DNA of 64,000 nt from Polaribacter sp. GTDB taxonomy: Bacteria; Bacteroidota; Bacteroidia; Flavobacteriales; Flavobacteriaceae. A program made the translations under genes and the position numbers. Below, piece after piece: positions 21,247-30,360 of this stretch. How positions within the stretch are numbered: the first letter of the stretch is position 1; every line of letters starts with the position of its first letter. The notes under the pieces were generated by a model. That model saw only the letters and a list, made by a program, of their open reading frames with translations. It ran no database searches and had not been told where the DNA came from. The stretch lies in assembly GCA_028343155.1 (NCBI GenBank), contig JAOLXX010000011.1:1-64000 (forward strand), in the 5' to 3' direction.

Positions 21247-21996
21247 ATGAAAGCAACAATTGAATACAACTCCAGAAAAATAACCATCAATGTTTCTGAA
21301 CCCATAGACATCTCAATTCCAATTGATATGGAAAAAGAAAATATTAATGCATGGGGTATTGATGACCCTAAGATTTCAGTTGAAAAATTTGATGGCTATG
21401 AGGTAAGTGTTGCTAATGGTGCTGTTGTAAATTTTAATCGCATTCAATTCAATCCTCATTCTCATATTACACACACAGAGTGTGTGGGACACATTACGAA
21501 GAAAGTACATTCTGTAAATCAAAATCTAAAGCACTACTTCTTTGTCTCAGAAGTGGTTACAGTTGCTCCAGAAAAAAAAGGAGAGGACTTTATCATTTCA
21601 AAAAAGCAGTTAAAAACAGCCTTAAAAAACAAAAAAAGAGATGCAATCGTAATCAGAACTTTACCAAATCTATCTGATAAAAAAACAACAAGATACTTTA
21701 ATACGAACCCTCCTTATTTATCAGAAGATGCCGCTTTGTACTTGGTTGAAAAAGGAATCAAACACTTATTAGTTGATCTCCCATCAGTTGATAAAGAAAA
21801 GGATGGAGGCAAATTGAGTGTACATCATACTTTTTGGAATACGAAAGGAACTCTTCGAATGGATGCAACGATTACTGAATTTATATTTGTTCCAAATACG
21901 GTTGAAGATGGAGAATATTTATTAAATTTAATGATTGCGCCTTTCGAAAATGATGCAACTCCTAGTAAACCTATTTTGTACAAAATAATTAAATGA
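21247..21996 (+). CDS. cyclase family protein (kynurenine formamidase-like)
   Basis: HSHITHTECVGHI-like metal motif and KHLLVDLPSVDKEKDGGKLSVHHTFW. Confidence 0.85.
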   Translation: MKATIEYNSRKITINVSEPIDISIPIDMEKENINAWGIDDPKISVEKFDGYEVSVANGAVVNFNRIQFNPHSHITHTECVGHITKKVHSVNQNLKHYFFVSEVVTVAPEKKGEDFIISKKQLKTALKNKKRDAIVIRTLPNLSDKKTTRYFNTNPPYLSEDAALYLVEKGIKHLLVDLPSVDKEKDGGKLSVHHTFWNTKGTLRMDATITEFIFVPNTVEDGEYLLNLMIAPFENDATPSKPILYKIIK

Positions 21997-22007
21997 AATA
22001 GAAAACC

Positions 22008-22376
22008 GTGCACATAGAACAATTGAGAGATTTTTGTATTGCAAAAAAAGGAGTGACAGCACATTTTCCTTTTGATGAAGTAACGCTTGTTTTTAAAGTG
22101 ATGGATAAAATGTTTGTACTTACAGGCTTAACCAATTGGGAAAAAGGTGAGGCGAAAATTAACTTAAAATGTGCTCCAGAAAAAGCAATAGCATTGCGTG
22201 ATGAATATGAAGGCATCGCTCCTGGTTGGCATATGAACAAAAGACTTTGGAATACTGTAACACTAAATTCCAGTGACGTTTCTGATGACTTGGCAAGAGA
22301 ACTTATCAATCATTCGTATGAGTTGGTTGTAAATGGATTGACAAAAAAACTTCAGGCTGAATTAGAGAATTTGTAA
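22008..22376 (+). CDS. MmcQ/YjbR family DNA-binding protein
   Basis: GVTAHFPFDEVTLVFKVMDKMFVL, GWHMNKRLWNTV, SYELVVNGL. Confidence 0.92.
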   Translation: MHIEQLRDFCIAKKGVTAHFPFDEVTLVFKVMDKMFVLTGLTNWEKGEAKINLKCAPEKAIALRDEYEGIAPGWHMNKRLWNTVTLNSSDVSDDLARELINHSYELVVNGLTKKLQAELENL

Positions 22377-22377
22377 T

Positions 22378-22926
22378 ATGAAAAAAGAAGTTATCAGAAA
22401 AGCATACAAACAAAAGCGCAGAGAACTAACTGAAAATCAGCGAATAAATTTTCAAGAAAACATCTATCAACAAATTTATAGTTTAGATATTTCTAAGGTT
22501 AAAAACGTGCATTTATTCCTATCATTAACCAAGTTTAATGAAATAGACACGAAACCTATTATTGCTTTTTTCAGAAGTAAAAAGAAGAAAATTGTAGTCA
22601 GTAAATGCAACTTTGAAAACAACTCCCTTTCTCATTTTTATTTAGAAGGAAATACGCTTTTAGAATTGAATAAATTCGGTGTTCCTGAACCTGTAAGTGC
22701 AGAACAAGTTTCTGAAGATGAACTCGATATTATTTTTGTACCAATGTATGTTTCTGATAAAAAAAATTACAGAGTTGGTTACGGAAAAGGTTTTTATGAT
22801 CGTTTTTTATCCAACTGTAAAAAAGAGGCAAAATTTATAGGTTTAAACTTTTTCAAACCCATCGATCAGATTGAAGATGTCAATGAATTTGATATCGCAT
22901 TACACCAAGTAATCTATCCCAAATAA
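22378..22926 (+). CDS. 5-formyltetrahydrofolate cyclo-ligase
   Basis: IFVPMYVSDKKNYRVGYGKGFYDRFL. Confidence 0.93.
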   Translation: MKKEVIRKAYKQKRRELTENQRINFQENIYQQIYSLDISKVKNVHLFLSLTKFNEIDTKPIIAFFRSKKKKIVVSKCNFENNSLSHFYLEGNTLLELNKFGVPEPVSAEQVSEDELDIIFVPMYVSDKKNYRVGYGKGFYDRFLSNCKKEAKFIGLNFFKPIDQIEDVNEFDIALHQVIYPK

Positions 22927-23094
22927 ACTTTAAAACACTTTTTATCCTTAATATTTTTGGAGGCGTAATTGGCATTATTGGTACTCCCTATTTAAAGCTG
23001 TCTGAGAAAAGGTTGTTTGATGGAAGTTCCTTTAAATTTCCCTCGTTGGAGGCTCCATAAAACGCTGCTTACCCTGATAAATAAAGACTATAAA

Positions 23095-24780
23095 TTACTG
23101 GATATCTTTAAGTAATAGCTGCACCGATTTATGTCCATTCCATTCGTTTTCATCTAACGTATAAACAATGTTAAAATCATTTTTAACGAGCGTCATTTTA
23201 TCCCCTAAATGAAAACCAATCGCATTGTAGGTTTTTTGGTTATCCCCTTGAAAAACATTCAATTTTAAATGTGTTTTATCTGCACCAACCTGTTTCCCAT
23301 ACCCATTATCTCTAACGCAAGTAGAGGTGAAAGTAGGTTTCATATTCAGAGGACCAAAAGGTGCCATTTGTTGAATAATTCTAAAAAACTTAGGAGTAAT
23401 TTCAGATAGCTCAATTGCTGCATCTATAGAAATTTCTGGAGTTAATAATTTTTTATCAATTGTTTTTTCTACAATTTCTTCAAATTTATTTTTAAAATTG
23501 AGATAATTTTCTGGCAATAATGTCAAACCTGCAGCATATTTATGTCCACCAAATTGTTCAATAAATTCTTCACATTCTTGCAATGCATTATAGACATCAA
23601 ATCCTTTGACAGAACGAGCAGATGCGGCTAATTTATCACCACTTTTTGTAAAAACCAGTGTGGGTCTGTAGTATTTTTCTATCAACCTAGAAGCAACAAT
23701 ACCAATGACTCCTTTGTGCCAATCTTCTTGATAAACAACCGTTGAAAAACCTTGCTCCTCCTGGTTATCTATAATTTGAATTAAAGCCTGATTTGTAATT
23801 TTTTTATCTAATCCTTTTCTGTCTGCATTAAATATTTCTATAGAAGCTGCAAATTCAACTGCAGCATCAAAATCCATTTCTGTTAGCAATTCAACTGCAT
23901 AATTTCCATGTTTTATTCTCCCAGCGGCATTTATTCTTGGCGCAATAATAAAAACAACATCGGTAATGGTGAGTACTGTTTTTTTTGTTTGATGGAGGAT
24001 CCCTTTAATTCCGTTTCTTGGATTTTGATTTATGACTTGTAGACCATAATAAGCCAATACCCTGTTTTCTCCATTCATGGGTACAATATCTGCAGCAATT
24101 GCTATGGCAACTAAATCTAGATAGGGGACAAAATCGTGAATGGTTTGGTTTCTAGAAACACCCAGCGCTTGAATCAGTTTAAACCCAACTCCACAACCAC
24201 ATAATTCATCAAACGGATAGGTGCAATCCGCTCTTTTTGGGTTTAAAACAGCAACTGCTTTTGGTAATTTTGAGCCTGGTTTATGATGGTCACATATAAT
24301 AAAATCGATGTTTTTTTGTGTAGCATATACCACTTTATCAATTGCTTTTATGCCACAATCTAGAGCTATAATTAAGGAAAAATCATTGTCTTTGGCAAAA
24401 TCGATTCCCAAATATGAAATCCCATAACCTTCTGCATACCTGTCCGGAATATACGTCGCAATATTAGGGTAAATCGTTTTTAAATAAGAAAAAACTAAAG
24501 AAACAGCCGTTGTCCCATCCACATCATAATCGCCATAGATTAAAATATTTTCGTTCGCAGCAATTGCCGTTTCAATTCTTGCAACAGCCACCTCCATATC
24601 TTTCATTAAAAAAGGATCATGAATCTGATCTAAATTTGGACGAAAATAATTTTTAGCATCCGCAAATGTTTCAATCTTTCTTTGACAAAGAATTGATGCT
24701 ATTGTAGTATCAACCTGAAGTTCTTTGGCTAATTTTTCTACTTTTTCTTTTTCGGATTGTAACTTTAACGTCCATCTCAT
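23095..24780 (-). CDS. recJ: single-stranded-DNA-specific exonuclease RecJ
   Basis: DYDVDGTTAVSLV, DCGIK, DHHKPG, GRIKHG, FGGHKYAAGLTL. Confidence 0.97.
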   Translation of the reverse strand: MRWTLKLQSEKEKVEKLAKELQVDTTIASILCQRKIETFADAKNYFRPNLDQIHDPFLMKDMEVAVARIETAIAANENILIYGDYDVDGTTAVSLVFSYLKTIYPNIATYIPDRYAEGYGISYLGIDFAKDNDFSLIIALDCGIKAIDKVVYATQKNIDFIICDHHKPGSKLPKAVAVLNPKRADCTYPFDELCGCGVGFKLIQALGVSRNQTIHDFVPYLDLVAIAIAADIVPMNGENRVLAYYGLQVINQNPRNGIKGILHQTKKTVLTITDVVFIIAPRINAAGRIKHGNYAVELLTEMDFDAAVEFAASIEIFNADRKGLDKKITNQALIQIIDNQEEQGFSTVVYQEDWHKGVIGIVASRLIEKYYRPTLVFTKSGDKLAASARSVKGFDVYNALQECEEFIEQFGGHKYAAGLTLLPENYLNFKNKFEEIVEKTIDKKLLTPEISIDAAIELSEITPKFFRIIQQMAPFGPLNMKPTFTSTCVRDNGYGKQVGADKTHLKLNVFQGDNQKTYNAIGFHLGDKMTLVKNDFNIVYTLDENEWNGHKSVQLLLKDIQ

Positions 24781-24793
24781 AGCGGTTTATTTT

Positions 24794-25219
24794 TTATTTC
24801 TCATGTAGAAATATCGCTGTTTCTATCGCTGCGAATTGACGAAACATTTCCATCACTCCACAGTATTTTGTAACGGATAAATTCACTGCTTTTTGGATTT
24901 TATCTTCTTTTAAATTAGGTCCTGTAAAATGATAATCAACCTTCACTTTGTGGTAAAATTTTGGATGTTCTTCGGTTAACTCACCCGTTGCCTCAATTTT
25001 AAAATCCGTTATTTGTACACGCATTTTTTCTAATAAAGAAATCACATCTAACCCTGAACAGCCCGCCAAAGAAGATAACATTAACGCTTTGGGTCTGTAG
25101 CCTTTTCCTTCGCCTCCGTTTTCTTCTCCTGCATCCATATCAAGAGAAAGTCCACTTGGATTGTCAGATTCAAATTGCATGTTTTCTCTCCAAACGGTAG
25201 TTACTAAGTTTTTTATCAT
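24794..25219 (-). CDS. OsmC family protein
   Basis: GEGKGYRPKALMLSSLAGCSGLDVISLLEKMR, VTKYCGVMEMFR. Confidence 0.9.
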   Translation of the reverse strand: MIKNLVTTVWRENMQFESDNPSGLSLDMDAGEENGGEGKGYRPKALMLSSLAGCSGLDVISLLEKMRVQITDFKIEATGELTEEHPKFYHKVKVDYHFTGPNLKEDKIQKAVNLSVTKYCGVMEMFRQFAAIETAIFLHEK

Positions 25220-25327
25220 ATTTGATTGTTTTTTTTTGTGTTATTAAATTGAAATAGTACCTTGTCCGAACTTATCCTTACAAAAATAAGGAGAAGACAT
25301 TTAATGTGACCTAAAAATAAATAAATC

Positions 25328-28300
25328 TTGTCAATAAAAAATAAAATATCAGTACTCTTTTTATTAGTGTTGTGTTTAGAGTTGTTTTCTCAAAATAATC
25401 CTCCTGTTTTGAGCGCAACTGATGATAAAATTTTCTGCCCAGGGAGTCCAATTAAAATTGCAACTAGTTTTACTATTACACCAAGCCCAGGTGATCCTGG
25501 AATTTCCTCTTTTTCGATTCAAATTTCGTCTGGATATCAACTAAATTTTGACAAGTTAGAGTTAAATGTTGGTGGACCCTATACGACCATAGATACACCT
25601 GACTGGAGTCCTTCAGAAGGTAAATTAACCTTAACAACACCTGTTGGTGTACCATTTCTTTCATATCCAGAACTACAAAGTGCGGTAAGAGAGGTCATTT
25701 TCTCGACAACAGCAACAACAATTACGAATGAAAAAAAATTCTCATTGACCTTTGGGGATGCTAATTATTTACCTAAAACGGATCATTTTTATCAATATAT
25801 TAAATCTACAGGGATTACTTGGGATGCTGCAAGAACTGAAGCAGCAACCCGAACGTATTATGGTAGAACGGGTTATTTAGCGACGCTATTATCTCAAGAA
25901 GAAGCAGATTTTGCAGGAAAGCAAGCGGCTGGAGCGGGTTGGATTGGAGGTTCTGATGCAGGCACACCCGATGTTTGGAAATGGGTGACCGGACCAGAAA
26001 CTGGAACCATTTTTTGGCAAGGAAGAGCAAATGGGTTTTCTCCAAATGGTTTTGCATTTTGGAATAATGGAAACGGTTCTAACGAACCTAATAATTATAA
26101 CAATAGTGGTGAAGATTATGTACACATTACAGCTCCTGGCGTTGGAACTGACGGTTCTTGGAATGATTTAACAAACAAAGGTGATGCTACTGGAGATTAT
26201 CAACCAAAAGGATATATCGTAGAATACGGTGTCCCTGGTGATCCTCCCTTAGATATTGTTGCAACCACTCGTATTTATTTAACGCCAAATCCTACAATAG
26301 CAACTTTAATCAATCCTATTTGTTCAGGGGATAATGCCGTCTTTACAATAATAGGCATGGCTAACTCCACTGTCAGCTATACAACTGACAATGGACTAAC
26401 AACCCAAACTGTAATCTTAGATGGTTCAGGTCAAGGAACAGCAACTGTATCAGGTGCTATGGCAAATACGACGATTAAACTAACGAGTATCGATTACGGT
26501 AGTTGTACATCTCCATTAACAAATTCCGCTACAGTAACCATAAATCCAACTCCAGCAATTACTTCATTAACTTCTAACGGCGCTGTATGTGTCGGTACAG
26601 ATGCAACTTTCACAATTAACGGAACCGCGAATAGCACTGTCAGTTATACGACTGACAATGGACTAACAAACCAAACGGTAATCTTAGATGGTTCAGGTCA
26701 AGGAACAGTAACAGTATCAGGTGCCATGGCAGATACTACAATTGAACTAACGAGTATCAATAACAATGGTTGCATCTCTTCTTTAACAAATTCAACCACG
26801 GTAACAGTACCTCCAAATCCAGCAATTACATCATTAACTTCTAACGATCCCGTTTGTTCAGGAACGGATGCAGTTTTCACAATTAACGGTACTGCTAACG
26901 CCACTGTCAGCTATACAACTGACAATAGACTAACAAACCAAACAGTAATCTTAGATGGTTCAGGTCAAGGAACAGCAACTGTATCAGCTGCCATGGTAGA
27001 TACTACAATTAAACTAACGAGTATCAATAACAATGGTTGCATCTCTTCTTTAACAAATTCAACCACGGTAACAATATCCGCAAGTCCAGCAATTACCTCA
27101 TTAACTTCTAACGGCCCTGTATGTGTCGGTACAGATGCAATTTTTACAATAAACGGTTCGGCGAATGCCACTGTAAACTATACCACTGACGATGGAACAA
27201 CAACAACAAACTCAACAGTAACCTTAGATGGTTTAGGTCTAGGAACAGTAACTGTCTTAGGTGCTATGACAAATATTACGATCAAACTAAATAGCATCAA
27301 TAATAGCAATTGCTCATCTATATTAACAAATACAGAAATAATAAGTATCACTCCAGATCCAGCAATTGCCTCATTAACTTCTAACAATCCAATTTGTACA
27401 GGTACGGATGCAGTTTTCACAATTAACGGTACTGCTAACGCGACTGTCAGCTATACAACTGCTGGTGGAGCTACAAACCAAACGGTAACTTTAGATGGTT
27501 CAGGAGAGGGAACAGTAACTGTCGCAACTCCCATCAACGATACAACTATCCGACTAGGGAGTATTAATGTGGGGAGTTGTTCAACAGTAGTAACAAATAC
27601 CACTATGGTTACCTTTACCACTACTCCCGATTTTGATCTTGCTCAGAACACTTATATTTTGTGTAAAGATGTGGGCACGATTACGCTAAAGACTTTAAAT
27701 CCTCTCGAGAATAATTATACCTATGAATGGAAGAAAGACGGAACAACTCTTTCGAGTGTTTTAGATTCTATTGTCACAAATAGCACAGGAAACTATACAG
27801 TAAAAGCATTTTCTATAACTGGATCCGGATGTGAATCTTCAGAAAAAAGGATTGAAGTTCTAGGCTCAGAAGAAGCAACTATTACAAATAACAATTTACT
27901 TATTACTGATGATTCCAATAATAACTCCCTACAAATTCTCACTTCAAATATAGGAATTGGCGATTATGAATTTGTTTTAGATGATGCATCTGGCAGCTAT
28001 ACTGATAGTTCCTTTTTTGAAAATATAGCAACAGGAATGCATACTTTATATGCTAGAGATAAAAATGGATGCGGAGGAATTGCTACTTATGAATTTTTTG
28101 TTTTGGCCTATCCAAAGTTTTTTACACCAAACGGTGATGGAAAAAATGATATTTGGAAAATTGAAGGGGCTGATGACGGCTCTTTTACCGTTGCAGATAT
28201 TTCAATTTACAATCGATTCGGTGTGTTATTATTTCAATCTGATGCTTCTAATTTTGGATGGGATGGACTATCTCAAGGGAAAATATTACCTTCAAATACG

Positions 28301-28381
28301 TATTGGTTTAAAGTGATTCTAAAGGGTATTAATGGTCGAAAAATTGAGAAAACAGGCCGTGTTAGTCTCATGAGAAAATAA
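25328..28381 (+). CDS. secreted multidomain protein: C-type lectin domain, tandem Ig-like repeats, gliding-motility/T9SS C-terminal domain
   Basis: signal peptide; CTLD with EPNN and WNDL motifs (TDHFYQYIKST...GYIVEYG); ~89-aa repeats; C-terminal FFTPNGDGKNDIWKI...ISIYNRFG..WDG domain. Confidence 0.9.
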   Translation: MSIKNKISVLFLLVLCLELFSQNNPPVLSATDDKIFCPGSPIKIATSFTITPSPGDPGISSFSIQISSGYQLNFDKLELNVGGPYTTIDTPDWSPSEGKLTLTTPVGVPFLSYPELQSAVREVIFSTTATTITNEKKFSLTFGDANYLPKTDHFYQYIKSTGITWDAARTEAATRTYYGRTGYLATLLSQEEADFAGKQAAGAGWIGGSDAGTPDVWKWVTGPETGTIFWQGRANGFSPNGFAFWNNGNGSNEPNNYNNSGEDYVHITAPGVGTDGSWNDLTNKGDATGDYQPKGYIVEYGVPGDPPLDIVATTRIYLTPNPTIATLINPICSGDNAVFTIIGMANSTVSYTTDNGLTTQTVILDGSGQGTATVSGAMANTTIKLTSIDYGSCTSPLTNSATVTINPTPAITSLTSNGAVCVGTDATFTINGTANSTVSYTTDNGLTNQTVILDGSGQGTVTVSGAMADTTIELTSINNNGCISSLTNSTTVTVPPNPAITSLTSNDPVCSGTDAVFTINGTANATVSYTTDNRLTNQTVILDGSGQGTATVSAAMVDTTIKLTSINNNGCISSLTNSTTVTISASPAITSLTSNGPVCVGTDAIFTINGSANATVNYTTDDGTTTTNSTVTLDGLGLGTVTVLGAMTNITIKLNSINNSNCSSILTNTEIISITPDPAIASLTSNNPICTGTDAVFTINGTANATVSYTTAGGATNQTVTLDGSGEGTVTVATPINDTTIRLGSINVGSCSTVVTNTTMVTFTTTPDFDLAQNTYILCKDVGTITLKTLNPLENNYTYEWKKDGTTLSSVLDSIVTNSTGNYTVKAFSITGSGCESSEKRIEVLGSEEATITNNNLLITDDSNNNSLQILTSNIGIGDYEFVLDDASGSYTDSSFFENIATGMHTLYARDKNGCGGIATYEFFVLAYPKFFTPNGDGKNDIWKIEGADDGSFTVADISIYNRFGVLLFQSDASNFGWDGLSQGKILPSNTYWFKVILKGINGRKIEKTGRVSLMRK
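26290..27615. repeat. about five tandem ~267-273-bp Ig-like coding repeats
   Basis: repeated PAITSLTSN..VC.GTDA.FTINGTAN.TVSYTTDNGLTNQTVILDGSGQGT.TVS.AM.DTTI.LTSINNNGC; two central copies nearly identical at DNA level with 267-bp offset. Confidence 0.9.
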
Positions 28382-28445
28382 CTCTTAGTTTTTTTTGATA
28401 CGCTACTCTCTTAGGAAAGACGAGTTAGAAATAAGTGCTCTTTAA

Positions 28446-29018
28446 TTATTTCAAAATGATGTGAACCCTTTTTTGTAATTCTAGAATTACATTTGTCTCA
28501 AACCAGGGGTTTTTAGTTAAACAAAAACGATTTCTTGGAGACGGATGAGGCATCACAAAATACTTGGGTAAATATCCCGGGTAATTATCTACAGTTTCAG
28601 TAAGGGTTCTTTTTACTTTATCTTTTAAATAATAGTTCTGTGCATACATTCCTATTAAAATAATCAATTCTATATTTGGCATTAACTCAAATAATTGTTG
28701 TTGCCATTGTGGAGCGCATTCTTTTCTTGGAGGTTTATCCCCACTTTTTCCTTTTCCAGGATAACAAAATCCCATGGGAATAATTGCGAATTTTTCTATA
28801 TTGTAAAAATCTTCATCAGAAACATTAAGCCATTATCTTAAGTGTTTCCCACTTGCATCATCCCAAGGAATTCCAGATTTATGCACCTTTGTTACAGGGG
28901 CTTGACCAATAATTACAATTTTAGAATCTTTATGAACTGTAACAACAGGATTTGCCCCCAAATCTAAATGAGCTGAGCAAATGGTAAATTGTTTTATTTC
29001 TGATAAAAGATTTTGCAT
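28446..29018 (-). pseudogene. uracil-DNA glycosylase family protein interrupted by one in-frame TAA (28833-28835)
   Basis: IIGQAPVTKVHKSGIPWDDASGKHLR*WLNVSDEDFYNIEKFAIIPMGFCYPGKGKSGDKPPRKEC...FVMPHPSPRN; both halves in the same frame. Confidence 0.9.
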
Positions 29019-29132
29019 ACTTTAAAAGTAGTCATTCTTCTTATTCCAAATAAGAAACAAAGAAGAATCTCATTTTACATCCATAAATGTGAGATTTTTA
29101 AATTGCTAAAATGCTCGTTTAAAAATGACATT

Positions 29133-29477
29133 CTAACTTTTTAAGACCAAGGCATCTCCTTCAAAAGACAAATCTTCAAAACCCGTTTTCATAAAATTAC
29201 GAATATTTTGATGAGAAGAACCCTTTTCATCTTCTAAAACATTTTTATAATGTTCGCCAAAACAAAATAATGTTTCTTGTTTTGTTAGTTTTTGTTTTTT
29301 TGCAAATGCAAATAATTTACAAGAACCAGCATTTTCGCCTGCATTGTTTTTAAGTTCTCCATTTGTAAAAGTGGTTGGAGTAAAATTGAAATTATCATCG
29401 ATTACCTGCATTGTTTCTGCAAAAGTAATTTCTGTTGGGTTTACTTTTAGTTTTGTTTTGAATTGTTGGATGATCAT
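29133..29477 (-). CDS. HopJ type III effector-like family protein
   Basis: IDDNFNFTPTTFTNGELKNNAGENAGSCKLFAFAKKQKLTKQETLFCFGEHY. Confidence 0.85.
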   Translation of the reverse strand: MIIQQFKTKLKVNPTEITFAETMQVIDDNFNFTPTTFTNGELKNNAGENAGSCKLFAFAKKQKLTKQETLFCFGEHYKNVLEDEKGSSHQNIRNFMKTGFEDLSFEGDALVLKS

Positions 29478-29513
29478 AATTTGAGGTAACAGGTTTATTT
29501 TTTTTATGTATTA

Positions 29514-30191
29514 TTATTTTGAGGTCTTCCCTTCCACAATCACAACAATTTCTCCTTTTGGAGGTTTGTTTGTATAATGTGCTAACACTTCAGTAGTAGT
29601 TCCTCTGATGGTTTCTTCGAACATTTTAGTCAATTCTCTTGAGACAGAAACCTGTCTTTCTGCTCCAAAATATGCTATAAAATGCCCTAAAGTTTTTACT
29701 AATTTATGAGGTGATTCATAAAAAATCATTGTTCTTGTTTCTGCTGCTAATAATAAAAAACGTGTTTGCCTTCCTTTTTTTACAGGTAAAAAACCTTCAA
29801 AGATAAACTTATCGTTAGGCAAACCAGAATTTACCAAAGCTGGTACAAAAGCCGTTGCGCCCGGCAAACAATCTACTTCAATGTTATTTTCTACACAAGC
29901 TCTTGTGAGTAAAAAACCAGGATCTGAAATTGCAGGCGTTCCAGCATCTGAAATTAAGGCGCAGGTTTCTCCGTTTTGTATTCTTTGTACAATTCCTTTT
30001 ACAGATTTATGTTCATTATGCATATGGTGAGAGTGCATTTGTGTAGCTATCTCAAAATGCTTTAACAGTTTACCACTTGTACGCGTGTCTTCTGCAAGAA
30101 TAAAATCAACTTCTTTTAAAACACGAATGGCTCTAAAAGTGATGTCTTCTAAATTACCAATGGGTGTTGGTACTAAATATAACTTGCTCAT
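29514..30191 (-). CDS. rsmI: 16S rRNA (cytidine(1402)-2'-O)-methyltransferase
   Basis: LYLVPTPIGNLEDITFRAI, AEDTRTSGKLLKH, LISDAGTPAISDPG, FYESPHKLVK. Confidence 0.96.
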   Translation of the reverse strand: MSKLYLVPTPIGNLEDITFRAIRVLKEVDFILAEDTRTSGKLLKHFEIATQMHSHHMHNEHKSVKGIVQRIQNGETCALISDAGTPAISDPGFLLTRACVENNIEVDCLPGATAFVPALVNSGLPNDKFIFEGFLPVKKGRQTRFLLLAAETRTMIFYESPHKLVKTLGHFIAYFGAERQVSVSRELTKMFEETIRGTTTEVLAHYTNKPPKGEIVVIVEGKTSK

Positions 30192-30360
30192 TTTTATAAT
30201 TTTTGAGTCAGTTCAAAATTACTCATTTCTATTTAGAAATGAACGCCCAAAAAGTTATAATTCAAACGAAATTGTTTAATTTCGCTGTTTATATCCTGAA
30301 ATAAATTCAGGAGCACAATTTTTAGGAATTCCGCTTTGCGGAAGTAAATTTTCAAGAGAA

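Noticed and set aside
25476-27420. Several minus-strand ORFs of 60-80 aa opposite the T9SS adhesin
   Set aside because: Mirror translations of the repetitive plus-strand gene; they recur only because the coding repeats recur.
29133-29477. HopJ-like protein as evidence of type III secretion
   Set aside because: This family is widespread in bacteria without T3SS; the name alone is not evidence of an effector.
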